From JAKAWQ01 sp035509315 (lineage in GTDB: Bacteria; Pseudomonadota; Alphaproteobacteria; Acetobacterales; Acetobacteraceae): DNA of 64,000 bases. The position numbers were made by a program, and so were the translations under genes. A model generated the notes under the pieces. That model was not told where the DNA came from and did no database searches. It worked only from the letters and a program-made list of their open reading frames with translations. The stretch lies in the NCBI GenBank assembly GCA_035509315.1, contig DATJLS010000080.1, positions 1 to 64,000 of the forward strand. Reading direction: 5' to 3'. Shown here piece after piece: positions 59,944-64,000 of the stretch (within the stretch, counting starts at the first letter, position 1; each line of letters opens with the position of its first letter).

Positions 59944-60612
59944 TCAGCGCCTGTCCCGGGACGGATGCCGATCCCGTTCTGTCCCGGCGCGGCGGCGCTT
60001 GAGCGCCTTGGCAATCGCTGCCTCCCGCCTTTCCTCGCCGAGCGCGAGGGCAAAGGCGGCGCGGATAAAGCGCACTGCCGCGCCCTCGTTCGAGGGCGCA
60101 TAGCGCCTGCCGGGATTGGCTTCCCTCATCGCCGCCAGGAAGACCCGATAGAGCCCCACGGCCTCATCATGCCAGCCCGCTCCGTGTGGCGCCCCATCTG
60201 GCGCCGGCAGCGCAAGCAGCGGCAGCACGCGCGCGAGCGCCTGGTGTGCGGCACGCAGCGCGGCCCTGCGCACCGCCTGCGCGCGCAGCGCCTCCTCGAG
60301 GAACGGCAGTGTCGGCACACGCGCGATCTCAGCCGGAAACAGCGCATAGATTTTCTCGCGTGCCTCGAGCTCCGCGATCAGCGCCAAAGCCGCCTTTTCT
60401 ACCTTGTCGGCCGGCATCGCCACCGCGGGCCGCGTTCTCCGCAGCCTGAGAAATTGCAGCCAAGCGGTGACGTCGCGGCAGGCATCGGGCCCGGGGACTT
60501 TATCGCTCCCGCGCAGCACCGCGCGAAAAACCGCCCTCACCGCCTGAACCGTAAGCTCGGGCGGAGCCGGTCCGTCCTTCAATTCATTCCGCGGGGATGA
60601 GGCCCGAAGCAA
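59944..60612 (-). CDS. Hypothetical protein, Arg/Ala-rich
   Basis: 222 residues, overlapping the Gfo/Idh gene end by 29 bases; the start is a TTG and uncertain. Helical, basic, with VQAVRAVFRAVLRGSDKVPGPDA near the start and a basic C-terminus (AKALKRRRAGTERDRHPSRDRR). No membrane segment or signal. No family is recognised. Its overlap suggests co-transcription with the dehydrogenase. Confidence 0.5.
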   Translation of the reverse strand: MLRASSPRNELKDGPAPPELTVQAVRAVFRAVLRGSDKVPGPDACRDVTAWLQFLRLRRTRPAVAMPADKVEKAALALIAELEAREKIYALFPAEIARVPTLPFLEEALRAQAVRRAALRAAHQALARVLPLLALPAPDGAPHGAGWHDEAVGLYRVFLAAMREANPGRRYAPSNEGAAVRFIRAAFALALGEERREAAIAKALKRRRAGTERDRHPSRDRR

Positions 60613-61585
60613 CGGCGCGCGCGCGGGAGGCCGCCATGCTCTCCGCCACCATCAGGGCCGCGGCCAGCGCCCGCCTTCCGGCGGCGGCATCGACGATGAC
60701 GGCGCCTTCGCCGCGCACGGCGGCGAAGAAGGCGGCGTGCTCGGCGGCGAGCGAATCATGGTCCTCCCACGCGCTCTCGCTCATCGCGAAACCTTCGAGG
60801 CCCGGCAAACTCGCTCCTTTATCGGAACGTCCGATCATGAAGAGCTTGCGGTTGACGAAATCGACCGAGATATAGCCCTCGCGCGCGAAGAGCCGCATCC
60901 GCCGTTCCGTCCGAAGCGAGATCCGGCTTGCCGTGACGGTCGCCACGCAGCCATTGACGAAGCGCACGCGTGCATTGGCGATGTCTTCGCTGGCGGAAGC
61001 CACCGGTGCACCCACGGCGTCGACGCTCTCGATCGGGCTGTCCACCAGGGCGAGCACGAGGTCGAGATCATGGATCATGAGATCGAGCACGACCGAGACA
61101 TCGGTGCCGCGTGGCTTGAAGGGCGCGATCCGGATCGCCTCGATATAGAGCGGCTGCCGCATATGCTGGTTGAGGGCGCGGAAAGCCGCGGAGAAGCGCT
61201 CGAGATGGCCGACCTGAAGCACCAGCTCGCGTTCGGCGGCGAGCCCGCCGAGCCTGTCGGCCTCCGCGAGCGTGGCGGCGATCGGCTTCTCGACCAACAC
61301 GTGGCGCCCGGCGCGGAGCGCCTGCTCGGCCAGCGCGAAATGCGCCTCCGCCGGCGCGGCAATGATCACCGCCTCGCAGGCGGTGAGAAGCTCGGCCCAG
61401 GAGAGCACGGGCGCCCCAGCCTCCCAGCCGACCGCGCGGGCACGCTCGGCATTCGGGTCGTGCACGCCCGCCAGCCGCACGCCGGCTCCCGTTGCGGCCT
61501 TGAGCGCATGATAGCGTCCGAAATGCCCGCACCCCGCCACACCGACCGTGAGCGCGGTCGTTATCGCACTTTCAGGCCCCCGCAT
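60584..61585 (-). CDS. Gfo/Idh/MocA-family oxidoreductase
   Basis: 333 residues. N-terminal Rossmann GVAGCGHFGRYHA and the family motif LVEKPIAATLAEADRL (EKP with the catalytic Lys), then a C-terminal alpha/beta domain around VSVVLDLMIHDLDLVLAL (with D-x-x-x-H). It probably oxidises or reduces a sugar, inositol or sugar-nucleotide such as UDP-GlcNAc derivatives; the short form resembles WlbA-type enzymes of LPS sugar synthesis. Next to an M20 carbamoylase on the same strand. Confidence 0.9.
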   Translation of the reverse strand: MRGPESAITTALTVGVAGCGHFGRYHALKAATGAGVRLAGVHDPNAERARAVGWEAGAPVLSWAELLTACEAVIIAAPAEAHFALAEQALRAGRHVLVEKPIAATLAEADRLGGLAAERELVLQVGHLERFSAAFRALNQHMRQPLYIEAIRIAPFKPRGTDVSVVLDLMIHDLDLVLALVDSPIESVDAVGAPVASASEDIANARVRFVNGCVATVTASRISLRTERRMRLFAREGYISVDFVNRKLFMIGRSDKGASLPGLEGFAMSESAWEDHDSLAAEHAAFFAAVRGEGAVIVDAAAGRRALAAALMVAESMAASRARAVASGLIPAE

Positions 61586-61596
61586 CGGGCCCCGCG

Positions 61597-62853
61597 TCAG
61601 GCATCGAGACGGGCACGGTTGGCCCGCGCCAGGACGGCCTCGAACAAGACCTGGCAGCCGGCTTCCGCCTCCTCGGGGCGCATATCCTCGGCCTCGTTGT
61701 GCGAGAGCCCGTCCTTGCAGGGCGTGAAGATCATCGCCGCCGGCACGCGGGAGGCGACATAGACCGCATCGTGCCCCGCCCCCGAAACGATCTCCCGCGC
61801 CGGAAGCCCGAGCCTCTCCGCCGCCTTGCGCACGAGATCGACGCAGGCGGGATCGAAGGGCTGGGCGGGGATGCGGAAAAGCTCGGCGAGCGCGAATTGC
61901 AGCCCATCAGCGCGGGCGAGTGCGGCCGCCTCGGCGGAAAAACTCTCGGCGAGACGCGTGATCACCGCCTCGTCAGGATGGCGGAATTCCACCGCGAAGC
62001 GGACCTCGCCCGGAATCACGTTGCGGCTGTTGGGATAGACCTGAATCTGGCCGACCGTGCCGCGCCCGCTCTCGCCCTCTGCGCGCATCAGCCGCTCAAC
62101 GAGCAGGATGATGCGCGCGGCCCCGGTGAGCGCGTCGCGCCGCGCCGCCGGCGGTGTCGTGCCGGCATGGGATTCCCGCCCGGTGAGCACCGCATCGAAC
62201 CAGACCTGTGCCTGCGCGCCGGTGACGATGCCGATCCACTTCCCTTCATTCTCGAGGATCGGTCCCTGCTCGATATGCAGCTCGAAATAGGCGTCCGCCG
62301 GAAAGACGGTGGCGGGAATCGTTCCGCGATAGCCGATCTCGTCGAGCGCCGCGCCGACGCTCACCCCCTCGGGATCGGTGAGCGCATAGGTCTTTTCGAG
62401 CGGATAGATGCCGGCCCAGACGCCGCTGCCCATCAGCGAATGACCGAAGCGGCTGCCCTCCTCGTCGGTCCAGTTGACGAGCTCGAGCGGGGCCTCGGTC
62501 TCGATGCCGAGATCGTTCAGCGTCCGCATTACCTCGAGCCCGGCGAGAACGCCGAGCGCGCCGTCGAATTTTCCGCCCGAGGGCTGGCTGTCGAGATGAC
62601 TGCCGAAAAGCACGGGCGGGCGGGCGGGATCGCGCCCGGCACGGCGGGCGAACATATTGCCGATCGCATCGACGCGCACGGTGAGGCCCGCCGCCTCGCA
62701 GAGCGCACGGAAACGCTCGCGCCCCGCGCGGTCCACCTTGGTGAGCGTGAGGCGCCGCACCCCACCCTTGGGCGTGGCGCCGATCTCGGCCATCCGCATC
62801 AGCTCGTCCCAGAGGCGCTTGGGATCGATCCGCTGGTTGGTATTGGCGCTCAC
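61597..62853 (-). CDS. M20-family amidohydrolase (N-carbamoyl-L-amino acid hydrolase/allantoate amidohydrolase type)
   Basis: 418 residues from GTG 62853, with AAAGGAACCGGC upstream. Metal ligands are seen in FGSHLDSQPSGGKFDGALG (His, Asp), the ELVNWTDEEGSRFG segment (Asp-Glu-Glu), FELHIEQGPILE (His) and GAGHDAVYVA. The dimerisation domain lies in the middle (SHAGTTPPAARRDAL). The group cleaves N-carbamoyl amino acids or allantoate. No hydantoinase gene lies beside it, so the substrate is open. Confidence 0.9.
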   Translation of the reverse strand: MSANTNQRIDPKRLWDELMRMAEIGATPKGGVRRLTLTKVDRAGRERFRALCEAAGLTVRVDAIGNMFARRAGRDPARPPVLFGSHLDSQPSGGKFDGALGVLAGLEVMRTLNDLGIETEAPLELVNWTDEEGSRFGHSLMGSGVWAGIYPLEKTYALTDPEGVSVGAALDEIGYRGTIPATVFPADAYFELHIEQGPILENEGKWIGIVTGAQAQVWFDAVLTGRESHAGTTPPAARRDALTGAARIILLVERLMRAEGESGRGTVGQIQVYPNSRNVIPGEVRFAVEFRHPDEAVITRLAESFSAEAAALARADGLQFALAELFRIPAQPFDPACVDLVRKAAERLGLPAREIVSGAGHDAVYVASRVPAAMIFTPCKDGLSHNEAEDMRPEEAEAGCQVLFEAVLARANRARLDA

Positions 62854-62932
62854 GCCGGTTCCTTTCCTTTGCGCGCGCATCTTGCTCGCCGGCCCGCTTC
62901 CTGCAAGCCTTGGTCGGAGAAGGAGGCCCAGT

Positions 62933-63403
62933 ATGCCCGTGACCACACGCCGCGGAACGTTCCGTGCGCTCGCCGGGCTCGTGGGTGCTTCCCTGCTCGC
63001 CGGATGCGCGTTGCCCGACCAGCGTACGTTCGGCGCGCCACGCTACCTGCCGCCCGTGCCGCCCCCGCCGGTTGCCGCGCCGCCGCCCCCACCCTGGCCC
63101 GGGCCGCCGCCGCTGGCGACGATCCGTTTCGACAATCCTTCCGCCGACTATGTGGATCCGCTGCGCCGGGCGATCATGGCGGCCGAGGCGCGCAAGCCTG
63201 ACGCCGTCTTCGCCGTGGTGGGCGTGGCACCGGCGAGCGGTCCGCCGGCCTCCCAGGCTGAAGCAGCCTTGGCCGCGGCGGACGCGGCGCGGACGGTCAT
63301 GCAGGCCATCGTTGGAATGGGCATCCCGACCGAGCGGCTGCTGCTGGCAACCCGGACCGACCCCTCTGCCCATGAACAGCTCGTGGAGGTCTATGTCCGC
63401 TAG
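62933..63403 (+). CDS. Proline-rich lipoprotein with an OmpA-like C-terminal half
   Basis: 156 residues; AGGAGG six bases before the ATG. Signal peptide and lipobox LLAGC (Cys about 25) anchor it in a membrane. A Pro-rich spacer (PPVPPPPVAAPPPPPWPGPPP) of about 30 residues is followed by about 90 residues, ATIRFDNPSADYVDPLRRAI to VEVYVR, laid out like a reduced OmpA-C domain. A peptidoglycan or envelope spacer role is likely. It overlaps the EamA gene by 11 bases. Confidence 0.82.
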   Translation: MPVTTRRGTFRALAGLVGASLLAGCALPDQRTFGAPRYLPPVPPPPVAAPPPPPWPGPPPLATIRFDNPSADYVDPLRRAIMAAEARKPDAVFAVVGVAPASGPPASQAEAALAAADAARTVMQAIVGMGIPTERLLLATRTDPSAHEQLVEVYVR

Positions 63404-64000
63404 ATCTGCCGGCTTCGCTCGCGCCGGGCACGCGCGGGCGGAAGGGCTCGGCCTGCTGCTGGTGACGGTGATGGCCTGGGGCCTCAACTGGCCGGCGCTC
63501 AAGCTTCTCATCATGCACCTGCCGCCCTTCTCCACCCGCGCGGTGACGGCGGCGGCGGCGGGAGTCACCGTCATGACGCTCGCCGCGCTGCGCGGGGAGC
63601 GTCTGGTCCTGCCGCGCCGACAGTGGCGGCGGCTCCTGGTCAGCGCGCTGCTCAACTACACAGCCTGGCTCGGCTTCGTTTCGCTCTCGCTCGTCTGGCT
63701 CGATGCCTCGACCGCCGTGATCGTCGCCTACACCATGCCGATCTGGGCGATCGGCTTCGCCTGGCCGGTGCTCGGCGAGCGGCCGCGCCTGCCGCACCTG
63801 ATCGGTCTTGCGCTCGGGGTCGGTGGCGTTGCCGCCGTGCTCGGCGGCGCGGCCCCGCTGCCCCGCAACGCGTTGCCGGGGGTCGGCGCGGCGCTCGCCG
63901 CGGCGGTGCTGTTCGCGCTCGGCTCGGTCATGACCAAGCGTGCGCCCGTCGGCCTGCCGCCGCTTGCGTCGGTGGGCTGGCAGCTCCTGATCGGCACCAT
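63393..64000 (+). CDS. EamA/DMT-superfamily transporter, 5' part (runs off window)
   Basis: At least 202 residues from ATG 63393, preceded by GGAGG inside the lipoprotein gene; no stop before base 64000. Helices are evident (GLGLLLVTVMAWGLNWPALK, LDASTAVIVAYTMPIWAIGFAW, LIGLALGVGGVAAVLGG). The GLNWP and YTMPIW motifs are typical of EamA (DUF6) exporters of amino acids or metabolites. About 90 residues of the usual 290 are missing beyond the right edge. Confidence 0.88.
   Translation, partial: MSARSAGFARAGHARAEGLGLLLVTVMAWGLNWPALKLLIMHLPPFSTRAVTAAAAGVTVMTLAALRGERLVLPRRQWRRLLVSALLNYTAWLGFVSLSLVWLDASTAVIVAYTMPIWAIGFAWPVLGERPRLPHLIGLALGVGGVAAVLGGAAPLPRNALPGVGAALAAAVLFALGSVMTKRAPVGLPPLASVGWQLLIGT

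Overview
This window looks like chromosomal DNA from a GC-rich alphaproteobacterium, most likely of the Acetobacteraceae/Rhodospirillales type. That is an inference from high GC, a class I lysyl-tRNA synthetase, an RpfC-like hybrid kinase, a phosphoketolase and several envelope proteins of the kind seen in that group. No rRNA, tRNA, CRISPR array, replication origin or complete insertion sequence was recognised. Most genes have clear Shine-Dalgarno sequences and many sit in tightly overlapping operons.

Layout. 1-4.1 kb: the tail of an IS5-type transposase cutting into a DUF4231 membrane protein gene, then a MEKHLA protein, an MHS-family transporter and a 2-hydroxyacid dehydrogenase. 4.1-9.3 kb: a leftward glycan cluster (GT4 enzyme, ChW-like repeat protein, 967-residue TPR-GT2-GT4 enzyme). 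9.4-10.3 kb: two small exported proteins. 10.5-18.5 kb: two divergent operons, oprB-type porin/NHL propeller/Tat DyP peroxidase to the left and a znuA-znuC-znuB-znuB zinc-type ABC importer to the right, around a perfect 17-bp Zur-like operator. 18.5-27.3 kb: DUF1537 sugar-acid kinase, phosphoketolase, APC permease, and the lysK-mprF pair with a C-terminally short MprF. 27.4-33.1 kb: DinG-like helicase, sirtuin, TerB protein, class I amidotransferase hydrolase, atypical SDR. 33.1-38.2 kb: RpfC-like hybrid kinase, then a TetR-MFS efflux pair.

38.2-41.6 kb is a gene-poor, lower-GC patch with weak small ORFs, a gene for two fused LecA-like (PA-IL) lectin domains, a frameshifted merR and an internally deleted SDR. 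41.6-43.4 kb holds rph, rdgB and a DUF2380-type exported protein. 43.5-51.6 kb is a peptide-use cluster: aminopeptidase, peptide-binding protein, DppC, DppB, DppD, DppF and an amidase, all leftward. 51.7-53.9 kb has a GNAT and an orphan peptide-type binding protein. 53.9-59.4 kb is a polyamine-type importer (potA-potD-potB-potC) divergent from an aldehyde dehydrogenase, with a TTGACCCC dyad between them. 59.4-64 kb: two unrecognised ORFs, a Gfo/Idh/MocA dehydrogenase, an M20 carbamoylase, a proline-rich lipoprotein and an EamA transporter running off the right edge.

Most notable: (1) the Zur-like operator shared by the zinc importer and the porin/NHL/DyP operon, which suggests an uncharacterised zinc-starvation envelope module; (2) the tandem LecA-like lectin in a decaying, possibly acquired patch; (3) a palindromic dispersed repeat forming, in frame, the N-terminus of the zinc-importer ATPase; (4) the lysK-linked MprF that lacks about half of its synthase domain.
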